64,000 bases of DNA from Janibacter indicus (GTDB lineage Bacteria; Actinomycetota; Actinomycetes; Actinomycetales; Dermatophilaceae), in contig NZ_FWXN01000003.1 of assembly GCF_900176385.1 (NCBI RefSeq), forward strand, positions 124,001 to 188,000, in the 5' to 3' direction. This document shows, one piece after another, positions 27,075-37,120 of this stretch. The notes beneath the pieces are model-generated. The model was not told the origin of the DNA and did not search any database. It saw only the letters and a program-made list of their open reading frames with translations. Numbering within the stretch: position 1 is the first letter of the stretch; each line of letters starts with the position of its first letter. The position numbers were made by a program, and so were the translations under genes.

Positions 27075-27587
27075 TTGTCCAAGGACATCACCACCGCCGG
27101 TCCGTCGCGCCGTCAGATCGCGAAGGGGGCCGCCTGGGCCGTCCCCGCCGTCACCGTCGCGGCCGCCGCACCCGCCCTCGCCGCTTCGCCCCTCCCGGTC
27201 TGTGAGCCCGGCGCGCTTCAGGTCACGCGTAACTGCCCTCCGGCACTGAGCACGGACTCCCTGACCTTCACTGTGGCCAACCCGGCGAGCAGTGGCTGTG
27301 TGGTCCCCGCTGGCACTCCCGTCGACATCACTGTGTCGGGGCTTGTGGGGCTGACGCTCGAGCAGCTTGTATCCCTGAACGCAGGGGTGCTGTACCAGAA
27401 CAATGGCGTTCTGATGCTGCAGTCGGACCTCGAACCGGGCGACAGCATCCCGATCGAGGTCTTCCCGCCGAGTCTGCTGGATGCCCAGGTGGTGGGCACC
27501 GCCACCGTCGCGGTCGCGGGCAGCCAGTCCTCGGCCAACTACATCATCGCTACGGTGCTGGGGATCACGGTCGCCATCTGCAACTGA
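27075..27587 (+). CDS. Tat-exported small cysteine-containing protein, unknown function
   Basis: A 170-residue secreted protein I cannot assign. The N-terminus SRRQIAKGAAWAVPAV with AAAAPALAAS is a twin-arginine signal with a signal-peptidase site after ALA. The mature part, about 135 residues, has four cysteines (in VCEPG, RNCPP, SGCVV and the C-terminal AICN), enough for two disulfides, and is beta-rich with many Val/Ser/Thr. TTG start with GAGAGAG upstream; no better start is visible. It follows the LuxR-like gene by 159 bases on the same strand and ends at its own terminator. A surface or fibre-like protein is possible. Confidence 0.65.
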   Translation: MSKDITTAGPSRRQIAKGAAWAVPAVTVAAAAPALAASPLPVCEPGALQVTRNCPPALSTDSLTFTVANPASSGCVVPAGTPVDITVSGLVGLTLEQLVSLNAGVLYQNNGVLMLQSDLEPGDSIPIEVFPPSLLDAQVVGTATVAVAGSQSSANYIIATVLGITVAICN

Positions 27588-27600
27588 CCGCACCACCAAG

Positions 27601-27632
27601 CGCGCCCATCGCCCCTCCGGGCGGTGGGCGCG
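27601..27632 (+). terminator. Terminator after the Tat-exported protein gene
   Basis: CGCGCCCATCGCCC pairs with GGGCGGTGGGCGCG (with G-T/A-G adjustments) around CTCC, 13 bases after the stop. Confidence 0.75.
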
Positions 27633-27715
27633 TTGGCGTGTGACAACGGGAGGGGCGGCCCCCTTCGGCCTATGGTGGTGACGACCGCCGCACCCGACCA
27701 CGGAGACCACGCCAC

Positions 27716-28810
27716 ATGGCTACCGACGAGAGCACCACGACCGAGGACCTCGCCCCCGAGGAGGAGGGCCTCGACGAGGTGGCCAAGCCGACCCTGCGCC
27801 AGATGAAGAAGCGCAGCTGGGTCTTCGCCTTCAAGCGGGCGATCAAGGAGTTCAGCGCTGACGGGTGCACCGACCTGGCCGCCGCGCTCACCTACTTCGC
27901 GGTGCTGTCGATCTTCCCCGGGCTGTTGGCGCTCGTCTCGATCATCGGTCTCGTGGGCGACCCCGACGAGACGAAGAAGACCCTGCTCGACGTCATCGGC
28001 CAGCTGGGCCAGGACAACGTCGTCGACATCCTCGAGGGCCCGATCGACCAGATGGTCAACTCCAGCGGGGCCGGCCTCGGCCTCGTCGCCGGTATCGCGG
28101 GTGCGCTGTGGTCGGCCTCGGGGTACGTCGGAGCCTTCGGCCGGGCCCTCAACAGGATCTACGAGGTGCCCGAGGGGCGTGGCTTCGTCAAGCTGCGGCC
28201 CATGCAGCTCGCGGTCACCGCGGTGCTGCTCGTCCTGGCCGCGGCCACGATCTTGTCCGTCGCCGTCAGCGGTGACGTGGCCCGGGCCATCGGCAACACC
28301 ATCGGCCTCGGCGAGGCCGCGGTGATGACGTGGAACCTCGCCAAGTGGCCGGTCATCCTGCTCGTCGTCACCTTCATGGTGGGCCTGCTCTACTGGGCCA
28401 CGCCCAACGTCAAGCATCCGACGTTCCGCTGGCTCAGCCCCGGCGCGGCCGTCGCGATCGTCGTGGCGATCGTCGCGTCCGTGGCCTTCGGCTTCTACGT
28501 CTCCAACTTCGGCTCCTACAACGCGACCTACGGCTCGCTGGCCGGCGTCATCGTCTTCCTGCTGTGGCTGTGGATCCTCAACAACGTGCTGCTCCTGGGT
28601 GCCGAGCTCGATTCCGAGATCGAGCGCTCCCGCCAGCTGCAGGCCGGCATGGCGGCCGAGGAGGACCTGCTCCTCCCGCTGCGCGACACCACGAAGTCCG
28701 ATGCGGCCGCCGAGGCCGAGGTGGAGGTGCGCGAGGAGGCCCGCTCCCTGCGCATCGACGGGCTGCGCGACCAGGGCAAATCGACCGCCGACCTCGCCGA
28801 GCAGGACTGA
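27716..28810 (+). CDS. YihY/BrkB family membrane protein
   Basis: Integral membrane protein of the YihY/virulence-factor BrkB family, 364 residues. After a polar, acidic N-terminus, AFKRAIKEFSADGCTDLAAALTYFAVLSIFPGLLALVS is the family's first helix region. Six hydrophobic segments follow, with the conserved GSLAGVIVFLLWLWILNNVLLLGAELDSEIER near the end. The last 60 residues form a charged tail (EVEVREEARSLRIDGLRDQG). Family members are often called ribonuclease BN in error; the true function is unsettled. Confidence 0.9.
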   Translation: MATDESTTTEDLAPEEEGLDEVAKPTLRQMKKRSWVFAFKRAIKEFSADGCTDLAAALTYFAVLSIFPGLLALVSIIGLVGDPDETKKTLLDVIGQLGQDNVVDILEGPIDQMVNSSGAGLGLVAGIAGALWSASGYVGAFGRALNRIYEVPEGRGFVKLRPMQLAVTAVLLVLAAATILSVAVSGDVARAIGNTIGLGEAAVMTWNLAKWPVILLVVTFMVGLLYWATPNVKHPTFRWLSPGAAVAIVVAIVASVAFGFYVSNFGSYNATYGSLAGVIVFLLWLWILNNVLLLGAELDSEIERSRQLQAGMAAEEDLLLPLRDTTKSDAAAEAEVEVREEARSLRIDGLRDQGKSTADLAEQD

Positions 28811-28851
28811 CTCCGGTCGGTCGGGTGCGACCCCGGCCGACCGCGCCGGAG
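28811..28851 (+). terminator. Terminator after the brkB-like gene
   Basis: CTCCGG and CGGTCGG pair with CCGACCG and CCGGAG; the hairpin starts at the base after the stop codon and isolates the gene from the S10 cluster. Confidence 0.8.
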
Positions 28852-28890
28852 CGCCGGAGCCGGGGCTGTCAAGCACCGCCCCGGCCCGAT

Positions 28891-28920
28891 TTGGACTGAG
28901 CCTGCAGGCTCTGGCACACT
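28891..28920 (+). promoter_or_regulatory. Probable promoter of the S10 operon
   Basis: TTGGAC at 28891-28896 and CACACT at 28915-28920, 18 bases apart. The -35 is the same hexamer as at rpoB; the -10 is weak. Confidence 0.4.
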
Positions 28921-29204
28921 GTTCAGGTTGCTTGTTGTGCGGTGACGCCGCGATCGGACTTTGCCCCGGTCGCCAGGTGCCACCGCCTCCCCCGATGACA
29001 ACGCATCGAACCGCCTGAGGCGGGGCGACACATCGGACACGAAGCACGATCCGGTTCGACCGGGTCGACGACCAGATCGCACGACCTGCCCTTCGGCATG
29101 TCGTCGCGTCGCGGAGCGGATGCGACACACCCGACCGCGTGGGTCGGAGGCCAGGCCGACCGACACAGACCAAGGCAAGACGGCGAGAGAGAGACGGACA
29201 CAAG
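28921..29204 (+). other. S10 operon leader, non-coding
   Basis: About 280 bases with no supported ORF. It can form hairpins: CCGGT/ACCGG around TCG at 29051-29063, and a CGAC-TGCC/GGCA-GTCG stem around CTTC at 29082-29103. A long S10 leader is the target of L4 autoregulation in E. coli; whether these structures do this here is unknown. Confidence 0.4.
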
Positions 29205-29513
29205 ATGGCGGGACAGAAGATCCGCATCCGGTTGAAGTCGTATGACCACGAGGTCATCGACAACTCGGCGCGGAAGATCGTCGACACCGTGACCCGTGCC
29301 GGCGCGACGGTGGTGGGCCCCGTGCCGCTGCCCACGGAGAAGAACGTGTTCTGCGTCATCCGGTCGCCCCACAAGTACAAGGACAGCCGCGAGCACTTCG
29401 AGATGCGCACCCACAAGCGCCTCATCGACATCATCGACCCGACGCCCAAGGCCGTCGACTCGCTGATGCGTCTCGACCTTCCGGCTGACGTCAACATCGA
29501 GATCAAGCTCTGA
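29205..29513 (+). CDS. rpsJ: 30S ribosomal protein S10
   Basis: Small-subunit head protein (also NusE), 102 residues. [19 protein letters not shown] starts at the ATG at 29205, the standard actinobacterial N-terminus; earlier in-frame starts add an Arg-rich non-homologous stretch. First gene of an 11-gene S10 cluster running to rpsQ. Confidence 0.98.
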   Translation: MAGQKIRIRLKSYDHEVIDNSARKIVDTVTRAGATVVGPVPLPTEKNVFCVIRSPHKYKDSREHFEMRTHKRLIDIIDPTPKAVDSLMRLDLPADVNIEIKL

Positions 29514-29524
29514 GGCTGAACGAG

Positions 29525-30181
29525 ATGACTACCACTGCCACCAAGACCGTCAAGGGCGTGCTCGGCGAGAAGCTCGGCATGACGCAGGTCTGGGACGAGG
29601 ACAACCGCCTCGTGCCCGTGACCGTCATCCAGGCCGGCCCGTGCGTCGTCACCCAGGTCCGCAACGCGGAGACCGACGGGTACGACGCCGTCCAGATCGC
29701 CTACGGCGCCATCGACCCCCGCAAGGTCAACCAGCCCAAGAGCGGCCACTTCGCCAAGGCCGGCGTGACCCCGCGCCGTCACCTCGTCGAGCTGCGCACC
29801 GCCGACGCCTCCGAGTACTCCCTGGGTCAGGAGGTGACCGTCGAGCTGTTCGAGTCCGGGCAGGCCATCGACGTCACCGGCACGACCAAGGGCAAGGGCT
29901 TCGCCGGCGTCATGAAGCGCCACGGCTTCGCCGGTGTCAGCGCCTCGCACGGTGCCCACCGCAACCACCGCAAGCCCGGCTCGATCGGTGGCTGCGCCAC
30001 CCCGGGTCGCGTCTTCAAGGGCATGCGCATGGCCGGCCGCATGGGCGGCGTGCGCCAGACCACCCAGAACCTCACGATCCACGCCGTGGACGCCGACAAG
30101 GGTCTGCTGCTCGTCAAGGGCGCCGTCCCCGGCCCCCGCGGCGGCGTCGTCCTCGTCCGCACCGCGGTGAAGGGAGCCTGA
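29525..30181 (+). CDS. rplC: 50S ribosomal protein L3
   Basis: Early-assembly 23S-binding protein, 218 residues. [15 protein letters not shown] and the extended loop [19 protein letters not shown] reaching towards the peptidyl-transferase centre are clear. It begins 11 bases after rpsJ, and rplD starts one base after its stop. Confidence 0.98.
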   Translation: MTTTATKTVKGVLGEKLGMTQVWDEDNRLVPVTVIQAGPCVVTQVRNAETDGYDAVQIAYGAIDPRKVNQPKSGHFAKAGVTPRRHLVELRTADASEYSLGQEVTVELFESGQAIDVTGTTKGKGFAGVMKRHGFAGVSASHGAHRNHRKPGSIGGCATPGRVFKGMRMAGRMGGVRQTTQNLTIHAVDADKGLLLVKGAVPGPRGGVVLVRTAVKGA

Positions 30182-30182
30182 C

Positions 30183-30836
30183 GTGCCGACCATCGACATC
30201 ATCAGCCCGCAGGGCGCTGCCAACGGCACCGTCGAGCTGCCCGCCGAGATCTTCGACGTGCAGGTCAACGTCCCGCTGATCCACCAGGTCGTCGTCGCCC
30301 AGCTCGCCGCCGCGCGCCAGGGCACCCACGCGACCAAGACCCGTGGCAACGTCCGCGGTGGTGGCCGCAAGCCCTACCGCCAGAAGGGCACGGGACGCGC
30401 CCGCCAGGGCTCGACCCGTGCGCCGCAGTTCGCCGGCGGTGGCACCGTCCACGGCCCGCAGCCGCGTGACTACGCGCAGCGCACCCCCAAGAAGATGAAG
30501 GCCGCCGCCCTGCGCGGTGCCCTCTCCGACCGGGCGCGTCACGGCCGCATCCACGTGCTCAGCGCGCTGGTGGACGGGGACACCCCCTCCACCAAGAACG
30601 TCGCGAGCGTCCTCGGTGGCCTGAGCGAGCGCAAGAACCTGCTCGTCGTCATCGAGCGCGACAACGACACCGCGTGGAAGTCGGTGCGCAACCTCGCCGA
30701 CGTGCACGTCCTGGCCGCTGACCAGCTCAACACCTACGACGTGCTGTGCGCCGACGACGTCGTCTTCACCCAGGCGGCTCTCGAGGCCTTCCTCGCCGGG
30801 CCCGCGCCCAAGACTGCAGAGGAGACGGACAAGTGA
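30183..30836 (+). CDS. rplD: 50S ribosomal protein L4
   Basis: L4/L1e-family protein, 217 residues, GTG start with GAAGGGAG upstream. The exit-tunnel loop ([20 protein letters not shown]) and the globular nucleotide-fold-like part are normal. In E. coli L4 represses the S10 operon. Its stop overlaps rplW as GTGA. Confidence 0.98.
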   Translation: MPTIDIISPQGAANGTVELPAEIFDVQVNVPLIHQVVVAQLAAARQGTHATKTRGNVRGGGRKPYRQKGTGRARQGSTRAPQFAGGGTVHGPQPRDYAQRTPKKMKAAALRGALSDRARHGRIHVLSALVDGDTPSTKNVASVLGGLSERKNLLVVIERDNDTAWKSVRNLADVHVLAADQLNTYDVLCADDVVFTQAALEAFLAGPAPKTAEETDK

Positions 30837-31150
30837 CTGAGTCCATTTCGAGTGCGGCCCAGCTCAAGGACCCGCGCGACATCCTGATCCGTCCCGTCGT
30901 GTCGGAGAAGTCGTACGGCCTGCTCGACGAGGGCAAGTACACCTTCATCGTCGACCCGCGGGCCAACAAGACCGAGATCAAGATCGCCGTCGAGCAGATC
31001 TTCGACGTCAAGGTCGACTCCGTGCACACGATGAACCGTGTCGGCAAGGCCCGACGCACGCGGTTCGGCACCGGTAAGCGCAAGGACACGAAGCGCGCGA
31101 TCGTCACCCTCCGCGAGGGCACGATCGACATCTTCGGCGGCCAGGGCTGA
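30833..31150 (+). CDS. rplW: 50S ribosomal protein L23
   Basis: Tunnel-exit protein and docking site for SRP and trigger factor, 105 residues. [20 protein letters not shown] and [20 protein letters not shown] are diagnostic. The GTG at 30833 overlaps the rplD stop by four bases; an earlier in-frame start would lie deep in rplD. Confidence 0.97.
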   Translation: MTESISSAAQLKDPRDILIRPVVSEKSYGLLDEGKYTFIVDPRANKTEIKIAVEQIFDVKVDSVHTMNRVGKARRTRFGTGKRKDTKRAIVTLREGTIDIFGGQG

Positions 31151-31169
31151 CGGAGAGGACAAGGACAAC

Positions 31170-32006
31170 ATGGGAATCCGTAAGTACAAGCCGACCACCC
31201 CGGGTCGTCGCGGCAGCTCCGTCGCCGACTTCGTCGAGGTGACGCGCTCCACGCCGGAGAAGTCGCTCGTTCGCCCGCTCACCAAGTCCGGTGGCCGCAA
31301 CGCCTCCGGTCGTATCACCACCCGTCACATCGGTGGTGGCCACAAGCGCGCCTACCGCGTCATCGACTTCCGTCGCCACGACAAGGACGGCATCCCGGCG
31401 AAGGTCGCTCACATCGAGTACGACCCCAACCGCACCGCCCGCATCGCGCTGCTGCACTACGCCGACGGCGAGAAGCGCTACATCCTGGCGCCGAACAAGC
31501 TGACGCAGGGCACGGTCATCGAGAACGGCCCCTCGGCCGACATCAAGCCGGGCAACAACCTGCCGCTGCGCAACATCCCGACCGGTACGACGATCCACGC
31601 CGTGGAGCTGCGTCCGGGTGGGGGAGCGAAGCTCGCTCGTTCCGCCGGCACCAGCATCCAGCTGCTGGGCAAGGAGGGTCCCTACGCGACCCTGCGCATG
31701 CCCTCCGGTGAGATCCGTCGCGTCGACGTGCGCTGCCGCGCCACCGTCGGCGAGGTCGGCAACGCCGAGCAGTCGAACATCAACTGGGGCAAGGCCGGCC
31801 GCATGCGGTGGAAGGGCAAGCGCCCGACCGTCCGTGGTGTCGTGATGAACCCCGTGGACCACCCGCACGGTGGTGGCGAGGGCCGCACTTCCGGTGGTCG
31901 TCACCCCGTCTCGCCCTGGGGCAAGCCCGAGGGCCGTACCCGGCGTCCCGGCAAGGCGAGCGACAAGCTCATCGTCCGTCGCCGCCGCACCGGCAAGAAG
32001 CGCTGA
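31170..32006 (+). CDS. rplB: 50S ribosomal protein L2
   Basis: Peptidyl-transferase-centre protein, 278 residues. [17 protein letters not shown], the SH3-like and zinc-independent core ([20 protein letters not shown]) and the essential loop around [19 protein letters not shown] are intact. Confidence 0.98.
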   Translation: MGIRKYKPTTPGRRGSSVADFVEVTRSTPEKSLVRPLTKSGGRNASGRITTRHIGGGHKRAYRVIDFRRHDKDGIPAKVAHIEYDPNRTARIALLHYADGEKRYILAPNKLTQGTVIENGPSADIKPGNNLPLRNIPTGTTIHAVELRPGGGAKLARSAGTSIQLLGKEGPYATLRMPSGEIRRVDVRCRATVGEVGNAEQSNINWGKAGRMRWKGKRPTVRGVVMNPVDHPHGGGEGRTSGGRHPVSPWGKPEGRTRRPGKASDKLIVRRRRTGKKR

Positions 32007-32021
32007 TAGGAGCCTTTGGAC

Positions 32022-32303
32022 ATGCCTCGTAGTTTGAAGAAGGGCCCCTTCATCGACGACCACCTTCAGAAGAAGGTCGACGTCCAGAACGAAGCGGGCA
32101 CCAAGAACGTCATCAAGACCTGGTCGCGCCGTTCGGTGATCTCGCCGGACATGCTCGGCCACACCTTCGCCGTGCACGACGGCCGCAAGCACGTCCCGGT
32201 GTTCGTCACCGAGGCGATGGTCGGTCACAAGCTCGGCGAGTTCGCACCGACCCGCACCTTCCGCGGTCACGTGAAGGACGACAAGAAGGGACGTCGTCGC
32301 TGA
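32022..32303 (+). CDS. rpsS: 30S ribosomal protein S19
   Basis: Head protein of 93 residues, [18 protein letters not shown]. The ATG at 32022 is chosen over an in-frame TTG at 32016 because GGAG lies 9 bases before the ATG. Overlaps rplV by one base. Confidence 0.98.
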   Translation: MPRSLKKGPFIDDHLQKKVDVQNEAGTKNVIKTWSRRSVISPDMLGHTFAVHDGRKHVPVFVTEAMVGHKLGEFAPTRTFRGHVKDDKKGRRR

Positions 32304-32713
32304 TGCCTGCCACCGAGACCACCGAGCAGGAGACGCTGGTCGCCCGCGCCTCCGCCCGCCACGTGCGGGTCACGCCGCAGAAGGCGCGTCGCATCGTCGA
32401 CATGATCCGCGGCAAGGACACCCAGACCGCGATCGCGACCCTGCAGTTCGCCCCCCAGGGTGCGGCCGAGCCGACCCTCAAGGTCCTGCAGAGCGCCATC
32501 GCCAACCTGCGCGTCAAGGCCGACGAGGCCGGGGAGCCCTTCGACGAGCGCAACCTCGTCATCTCCTCCGCCTTCGTCGACGAGGGCCCCACGATGAAGC
32601 GTTTCCGTCCGCGGGCCCAGGGCCGCGCCGGTCGGATCAACAAGCGCACCAGCCACATCACCGTCCTCGTGACGAGCAAGCCTGAGAAGGCCGCGAAGGG
32701 AGGGACCCGCTGA
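32303..32713 (+). CDS. rplV: 50S ribosomal protein L22
   Basis: Tunnel-lining protein of 136 residues. [20 protein letters not shown] and the beta-hairpin tip near [18 protein letters not shown] are conserved. It overlaps rpsS and rpsC by one base each (TGATG), implying coupled translation. Confidence 0.98.
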   Translation: MPATETTEQETLVARASARHVRVTPQKARRIVDMIRGKDTQTAIATLQFAPQGAAEPTLKVLQSAIANLRVKADEAGEPFDERNLVISSAFVDEGPTMKRFRPRAQGRAGRINKRTSHITVLVTSKPEKAAKGGTR

Positions 32714-33531
32714 TGGGTCAGAAGATCAACCCGCACGGCTTCCGTCTGGGCATCACCACCGACCACAAGAGCCGCTGGTTCGCCGACTCCAACAAGGAGG
32801 GTCAGCGCTACCGCGACTACGTCAAGGAAGACGTCGCGATCCGCAAGCTCATGTCCACGGGCATGGAGCGCGCCGGCATCGCCCGCGTCGAGATCGAGCG
32901 CACCCGTGACCGCGTGCGTGTGGACATCCACACCGCGCGCCCGGGCATCGTCATCGGTCGCCGTGGCGCCGAGGCCGACCGCATCCGCGGCGAGCTCGAG
33001 AAGCTCACCGGCAAGCAGGTCCAGCTGAACATCCTCGAGGTCAAGAACCCCGAGATCGAGGCCCAGCTCGTCGCCCAGGGCATCGCCGAGCAGCTCGCTG
33101 CCCGCGTGACCTTCCGTCGCGCGATGCGCAAGGGGATGCAGTCCTCCCTTCGCGCCGGTGCCAAGGGCATCCGGATCCAGTGCTCCGGTCGCCTCGGCGG
33201 CGCCGAGATGTCGCGCTCGGAGTTCTACCGCGAGGGCCGCGTGCCCCTGCACACCCTCCGCGCCAACATCGACTACGGCTTCTACGAGGCCCGCACGACC
33301 TTCGGCCGCATCGGCGTCAAGGTCTGGATCTACAAGGGCGACATGACCGAGAAGGAGTTCGCGGCCCAGCAGGCGACCGCCGCTCCCCGTGGTCGTGGCC
33401 CCCGTCGCGACCGCGACGACCGTCCCGCCCGCGCCCGCCGCGGCGACCGCAACGAGGGCCAGGCCCAGGCCGCCGCCCCCGCTGAGGCTCCCGCTGCCGA
33501 GGCCCCGGCCAAGACCGAGGGAGAGTCCTGA
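32713..33531 (+). CDS. rpsC: 30S ribosomal protein S3
   Basis: mRNA-entry protein, 272 residues. [14 protein letters not shown], the type II KH domain with [19 protein letters not shown], and the C-terminal domain with [18 protein letters not shown] are present. The last 50 residues or so form an Arg then Ala/Pro/Glu-rich tail, longer than in E. coli but common in high-GC Gram-positives. Confidence 0.98.
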   Translation: MGQKINPHGFRLGITTDHKSRWFADSNKEGQRYRDYVKEDVAIRKLMSTGMERAGIARVEIERTRDRVRVDIHTARPGIVIGRRGAEADRIRGELEKLTGKQVQLNILEVKNPEIEAQLVAQGIAEQLAARVTFRRAMRKGMQSSLRAGAKGIRIQCSGRLGGAEMSRSEFYREGRVPLHTLRANIDYGFYEARTTFGRIGVKVWIYKGDMTEKEFAAQQATAAPRGRGPRRDRDDRPARARRGDRNEGQAQAAAPAEAPAAEAPAKTEGES

Positions 33532-33532
33532 G

Positions 33533-33952
33533 ATGTTGATCCCCCGACGGGTCAAGCACCGCAAGCAGCACCACCCCAAGCGCTCCGGCATGGCGAAGGG
33601 CGGCACCGCCGTCTCCTTCGGTGACTACGGCCTCCAGGCTCTCGAGCCGGCCTACGTCACCAACCGCCAGATCGAGGCGGCTCGTATCGCCATGACGCGC
33701 TACATGAAGCGTGGCGGCAAGGTCTGGATCAACATCTACCCGGACCGCCCGCTCACCAAGAAGCCGGCTGAGACCCGCATGGGTTCCGGTAAGGGCTCGC
33801 CCGAGTGGTGGGTCGCCAACGTCAAGCCGGGCCGGATCATGTTCGAGATCTCCGGTGTGGACGAGACCGTCGCACGCGAGGCCATGCGCCTGGCGATGCA
33901 CAAGCTGCCGATGAAGTGCCGCTTCGTCGTGCGTGAGGGTGGTGTCAACTGA
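33533..33952 (+). CDS. rplP: 50S ribosomal protein L16
   Basis: A-site/peptidyl-transferase protein, 139 residues. [19 protein letters not shown] and [19 protein letters not shown] are diagnostic. The ATG lies one base after the rpsC stop (TGAGATG); its stop overlaps rpmC by one base. Confidence 0.98.
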   Translation: MLIPRRVKHRKQHHPKRSGMAKGGTAVSFGDYGLQALEPAYVTNRQIEAARIAMTRYMKRGGKVWINIYPDRPLTKKPAETRMGSGKGSPEWWVANVKPGRIMFEISGVDETVAREAMRLAMHKLPMKCRFVVREGGVN

Positions 33953-34179
33953 TGGCAGTCGGATCCAAGGACCTGACCCCGGCCGAGCTGCGTGAGCTGA
34001 CCGACGACCGCCTGGTCGACGAGCTGCGCAAGGCCAAGGAGGAGCTGTTCAACCTCCGCTTCCAGTCGGCCACCGGCCAGCTGGAGAACCACGGCCGCCT
34101 CCGCGCGGTCCGCAAGGACATCGCTCGGATCTACACGGAGATGCGTGAGCGCGAGCTCGGGATCGGAGCGTCGAAGTGA
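33952..34179 (+). CDS. rpmC: 50S ribosomal protein L29
   Basis: Small helical protein near the tunnel exit, 75 residues, with the L29 core [20 protein letters not shown] and [15 protein letters not shown]. Overlaps rplP by one base and rpsQ by four. Confidence 0.97.
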   Translation: MAVGSKDLTPAELRELTDDRLVDELRKAKEELFNLRFQSATGQLENHGRLRAVRKDIARIYTEMRERELGIGASK

Positions 34180-34466
34180 GTGAGAACGTGAAGGATGAGA
34201 CCGTGACCACCTCCGAGCGCAACGACCGCAAGACGCGTCGTGGCTACGTCGTCAGCGACAAGATGGACAAGACCGTCGTCGTCGAGGTCGAGGACCGCGT
34301 CAAGCACGCGCTCTACGGCAAGGTCATGCGCAAGACCTCCAAGGTCAAGGCGCACGACGAGGACAACAGCGCCGGCATCGGCGACCACGTCCTCATCATG
34401 GAGACGCGACCGCTGTCGGCCAACAAGCGCTGGCGCATCGTCGAGATCCTCGAGAAGGCCAAGTAA
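34176..34466 (+). CDS. rpsQ: 30S ribosomal protein S17
   Basis: Early 16S-binding OB-fold protein, 96 residues. [20 protein letters not shown] and the C-terminal [18 protein letters not shown] are clear. The GTG at 34176 overlaps the rpmC stop and has GGAG 8 bases upstream; a second GTG at 34203 would shorten the non-conserved N-terminus. Confidence 0.97.
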   Translation: MSENVKDETVTTSERNDRKTRRGYVVSDKMDKTVVVEVEDRVKHALYGKVMRKTSKVKAHDEDNSAGIGDHVLIMETRPLSANKRWRIVEILEKAK

Positions 34467-34479
34467 GGCCACCCCGGAC

Positions 34480-34504
34480 GCGAAGGGGGCCCCGCCCCCT
34501 TCGC
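34480..34504 (+). terminator. Hairpin between the S10 and spc clusters
   Basis: GCGAAGGGGGC and GCCCCCTTCGC pair perfectly around CCC, 14 bases after rpsQ. It matches the terminators elsewhere in the window, so transcription may end or attenuate between rpsQ and rplN. Confidence 0.65.
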
Positions 34505-34575
34505 ACCGGCATAGACCACATCAGTTCGGCCAGGCTCGCCGCGAGCGAGAACCAGCTCGACGACAGGAGTGAGAA

Positions 34576-34944
34576 GTGATCCAGCAGGAGTCGCGACTGC
34601 GCGTCGCCGACAACACCGGTGCCAAGGAGATCCTGTGCATCCGTGTGCTCGGTGGCTCCGGCCGCCGGTACGCCGGCGTCGGCGACACCATCGTCGCCAC
34701 CGTCAAGGACGCCATCCCCGGTGGCAACGTCAAGAAGGGTGACGTCGTCAAGGCCGTCATCGTCCGCACCACCAAGGAGCGTCGTCGTAACGACGGTTCC
34801 TACATCAAGTTCGACGAGAACGCCGCCGTCATCCTCAAGGCCGACGGCGAGCCGCGCGGGACGCGCATCTTCGGCCCGGTCGGTCGCGAGCTGCGCGACA
34901 AGAAGTTCATGAAGATCGTCTCGCTCGCACCGGAGGTGATCTGA
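34576..34944 (+). CDS. rplN: 50S ribosomal protein L14
   Basis: Inter-subunit bridge protein, 122 residues, GTG start with ACAGGAG upstream. [20 protein letters not shown] and the conserved [11 protein letters not shown] are present. First gene of the spc cluster. Confidence 0.98.
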   Translation: MIQQESRLRVADNTGAKEILCIRVLGGSGRRYAGVGDTIVATVKDAIPGGNVKKGDVVKAVIVRTTKERRRNDGSYIKFDENAAVILKADGEPRGTRIFGPVGRELRDKKFMKIVSLAPEVI

Positions 34945-34947
34945 TCC

Positions 34948-35286
34948 ATGGCCAAGCTCAAGATCAAGAAGGGCGACCTCGTCCAGGTGCTGTCCGGCAA
35001 GGACAAGGGCCTGCAGGGCAAGGTCATCTCGGTCAACACCGAGACCGAGCGCGTCGTGGTCGAGGGTGTCCAGCGGGTCACCCGCCACACCAAGGCCGGC
35101 TTCGGCGGCCAGGCCGGTGGCCTGGTCGTCTCCGAGGCGTCGATCCACGTGAGCAACGTGGCGATCGTCGACCCGGAGGACAACAAGCCGACCCGCATCA
35201 AGACCCGCGTCGAGACCGTCGAGCGCGACGGTCGCACCAAGGCGAGCCGCACCCGCGTCGCGGGCCGCTCGGGCAAGGACCTCTGA
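34948..35286 (+). CDS. rplX: 50S ribosomal protein L24
   Basis: Assembly-initiator protein with a KOW motif ([20 protein letters not shown]), 112 residues. It starts three bases after rplN ends. Confidence 0.97.
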   Translation: MAKLKIKKGDLVQVLSGKDKGLQGKVISVNTETERVVVEGVQRVTRHTKAGFGGQAGGLVVSEASIHVSNVAIVDPEDNKPTRIKTRVETVERDGRTKASRTRVAGRSGKDL

Positions 35287-35288
35287 GC

Positions 35289-35861
35289 ATGACTGACACC
35301 ATCGAGACCACCGTCGAGGCCCCGCGCCTCAAGGGCAAGTACAGCGACCAGGTCGTGCCCGCGCTGCAGGAGCAGTTCGGCTACGGCAACGCGATGCAGG
35401 TCCCCCGCGTCGTCAAGGTCGTCGTCAACATGGGCGTCGGCGACGCCGCCAAGGACAGCAAGCTCATCGAGGGCGCGATCCGCGACCTGACCGCCATCAC
35501 CGGTCAGAAGCCGCAGGTCACCAAGGCCCGCAAGTCCATCGCGCAGTTCAAGCTGCGCGAGGGCATGCCGATCGGCTGCCACGTCACGCTGCGCGGCGCC
35601 CGCATGTGGGAGTTCCTCGACCGCCTCACGGCGATCGCGCTGCCCCGTATCCGCGACTTCCGTGGCCTGAACCCCAAGCAGTTCGACGGCAACGGCAACT
35701 ACACCTTCGGTCTGACTGAGCAGTCGATGTTCCACGAGATCGACCAGGACAAGATCGATCGCGTCCGCGGCATGGACATCACCGTGGTCACGACCGCGAC
35801 GAACGACGACGAGGGCCGCGCGCTGCTCAAGCAGCTGGGCTTCCCCTTCAAGGAGAACTGA
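35289..35861 (+). CDS. rplE: 50S ribosomal protein L5
   Basis: 5S-rRNA-binding protein, 190 residues. [39 protein letters not shown] and [20 protein letters not shown] identify it. Two bases separate it from rplX and one from rpsN. Confidence 0.98.
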   Translation: MTDTIETTVEAPRLKGKYSDQVVPALQEQFGYGNAMQVPRVVKVVVNMGVGDAAKDSKLIEGAIRDLTAITGQKPQVTKARKSIAQFKLREGMPIGCHVTLRGARMWEFLDRLTAIALPRIRDFRGLNPKQFDGNGNYTFGLTEQSMFHEIDQDKIDRVRGMDITVVTTATNDDEGRALLKQLGFPFKEN

Positions 35862-35862
35862 C

Positions 35863-36048
35863 ATGGCGAAGACCGCCCTGATCAACAAGGCGAACAAGAA
35901 GCCGAAGTTCAAGGTCCGCGGGTACACGCGGTGCCAGCGCTGCGGCCGGCCGCACTCGGTCTACCGCAAGTTCGGCCTGTGCCGCGTGTGCCTTCGGGAG
36001 ATGGCCCACCGCGGCGAGCTCCCCGGCGTCACCAAGTCCTCCTGGTAA
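35863..36048 (+). CDS. rpsN: 30S ribosomal protein S14, zinc-binding type Z
   Basis: Short S14 of 61 residues with the zinc ribbon Cys24-x2-Cys27 and Cys40-x2-Cys43 (CQRCG, CRVC). Length and the spc-operon position fit the primary Zn+ form; a zinc-free paralogue would be expected elsewhere under zinc control. Confidence 0.97.
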   Translation: MAKTALINKANKKPKFKVRGYTRCQRCGRPHSVYRKFGLCRVCLREMAHRGELPGVTKSSW

Positions 36049-36169
36049 TCGCCCGGAGCCACCAGCTCGCTTTGCTCGCGCAGAACCCTGCAGCGGGCCA
36101 CCACGTTTCAACACCACGACACCGAAGGTCCCCAGGGGAAACCGCGGTGAGAAGGGGCAGGCAGAGCCC

Positions 36170-36568
36170 ATGACCATGACCGACCCGATCGCGGACATGC
36201 TGACCCGCGTCCGGAACGCCAACTCGGCGCACCACGACGCTGTCTCCATGCCGTACTCCAAGCTCAAGTCGCACATCGCGGAGATCCTCCAGGCCGAGGG
36301 TTTCATCGCGGGGTGGGAGGTCGAGGAGGCGACCGTCGGCAAGACGCTGACGATCAACCTCAAGTACGGCCCCAACCGTGAGCGTTCCATCGCGGGCGTG
36401 CGCCGGGTGTCCAAGCCCGGTCTGCGCGTCTACGCGAAGTCCACCAACCTGCCCAAGGTGCTCGGCGGCCTGGGCGTGGCGATCATCTCCACGTCCTCCG
36501 GCCTCCTCACCGACAAGCAGGCCGCAACCAAGGGTGTGGGCGGGGAAGTCCTCGCCTACGTCTGGTAA
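36170..36568 (+). CDS. rpsH: 30S ribosomal protein S8
   Basis: 16S-binding protein, 132 residues. [19 protein letters not shown] and the C-terminal [20 protein letters not shown] are conserved. Two in-frame ATGs (36170 and 36176) are equally plausible starts. The 121-base gap before it contains no recognised signal. Confidence 0.97.
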   Translation: MTMTDPIADMLTRVRNANSAHHDAVSMPYSKLKSHIAEILQAEGFIAGWEVEEATVGKTLTINLKYGPNRERSIAGVRRVSKPGLRVYAKSTNLPKVLGGLGVAIISTSSGLLTDKQAATKGVGGEVLAYVW

Positions 36569-36580
36569 GGGGAAGCAGAC

Positions 36581-37117
36581 ATGTCGCGAATCGGACGACT
36601 CCCGGTCGCCATCCCCAGCGGTGTCGACATCGCCATCGAGGGCCAGACCGTCAAGGTCAAGGGCCCCAAGGGCGAGCTGCAGGTCATCGTGACCGAGCCG
36701 ATCACGGTCGAGAAGACCGAGGCCGGCGTCGAGGTCAAGCGTCCCGACGACGAGCGCGAGTCGCGCTCGCTCCACGGCCTGACCCGCAGCCTCATCAACA
36801 ACATGGTCGTCGGTGTCACCGAGGGCTACGAGAAGAAGCTCGAGATCCACGGCACGGGTTACCGCGTGCAGAACAAGGGCGGCTCGCTCGAGTTCGCGCT
36901 CGGCTACAGCCACCCGATCACGATCGAGGCCCCCGAGGGGATCAGCTTCAACGTCGAGAACCCCACGCGCTTCAGCGTCCAGGGCATCGACAAGCAGCTC
37001 GTCGGCGAGACCGCTGCCAACATCCGCAAGCTCCGCCGCCCCGACCCGTACAAGGGCAAGGGTGTCCGGTACGAGGGCGAGCACATCCGTCGCAAGGTCG
37101 GAAAGGCTGGTAAGTAA
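36581..37117 (+). CDS. rplF: 50S ribosomal protein L6
   Basis: Two-domain protein near the sarcin-ricin loop, 178 residues. [37 protein letters not shown] and [20 protein letters not shown] are diagnostic. Confidence 0.98.
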   Translation: MSRIGRLPVAIPSGVDIAIEGQTVKVKGPKGELQVIVTEPITVEKTEAGVEVKRPDDERESRSLHGLTRSLINNMVVGVTEGYEKKLEIHGTGYRVQNKGGSLEFALGYSHPITIEAPEGISFNVENPTRFSVQGIDKQLVGETAANIRKLRRPDPYKGKGVRYEGEHIRRKVGKAGK

Positions 37118-37120
37118 CCC

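Noticed and set aside
25661-28810. LuxR pair, Tat protein and BrkB as a new defence or secretion system.
   Set aside because: There is no nuclease, toxin, ATPase or conserved operon; each gene ends at or is separated by a terminator or strand switch.
34480-34504. The rpsQ-rplN hairpin as proof of two separate operons.
   Set aside because: No convincing promoter hexamers were found in the short spacer, so read-through remains possible; reported as a finding only.
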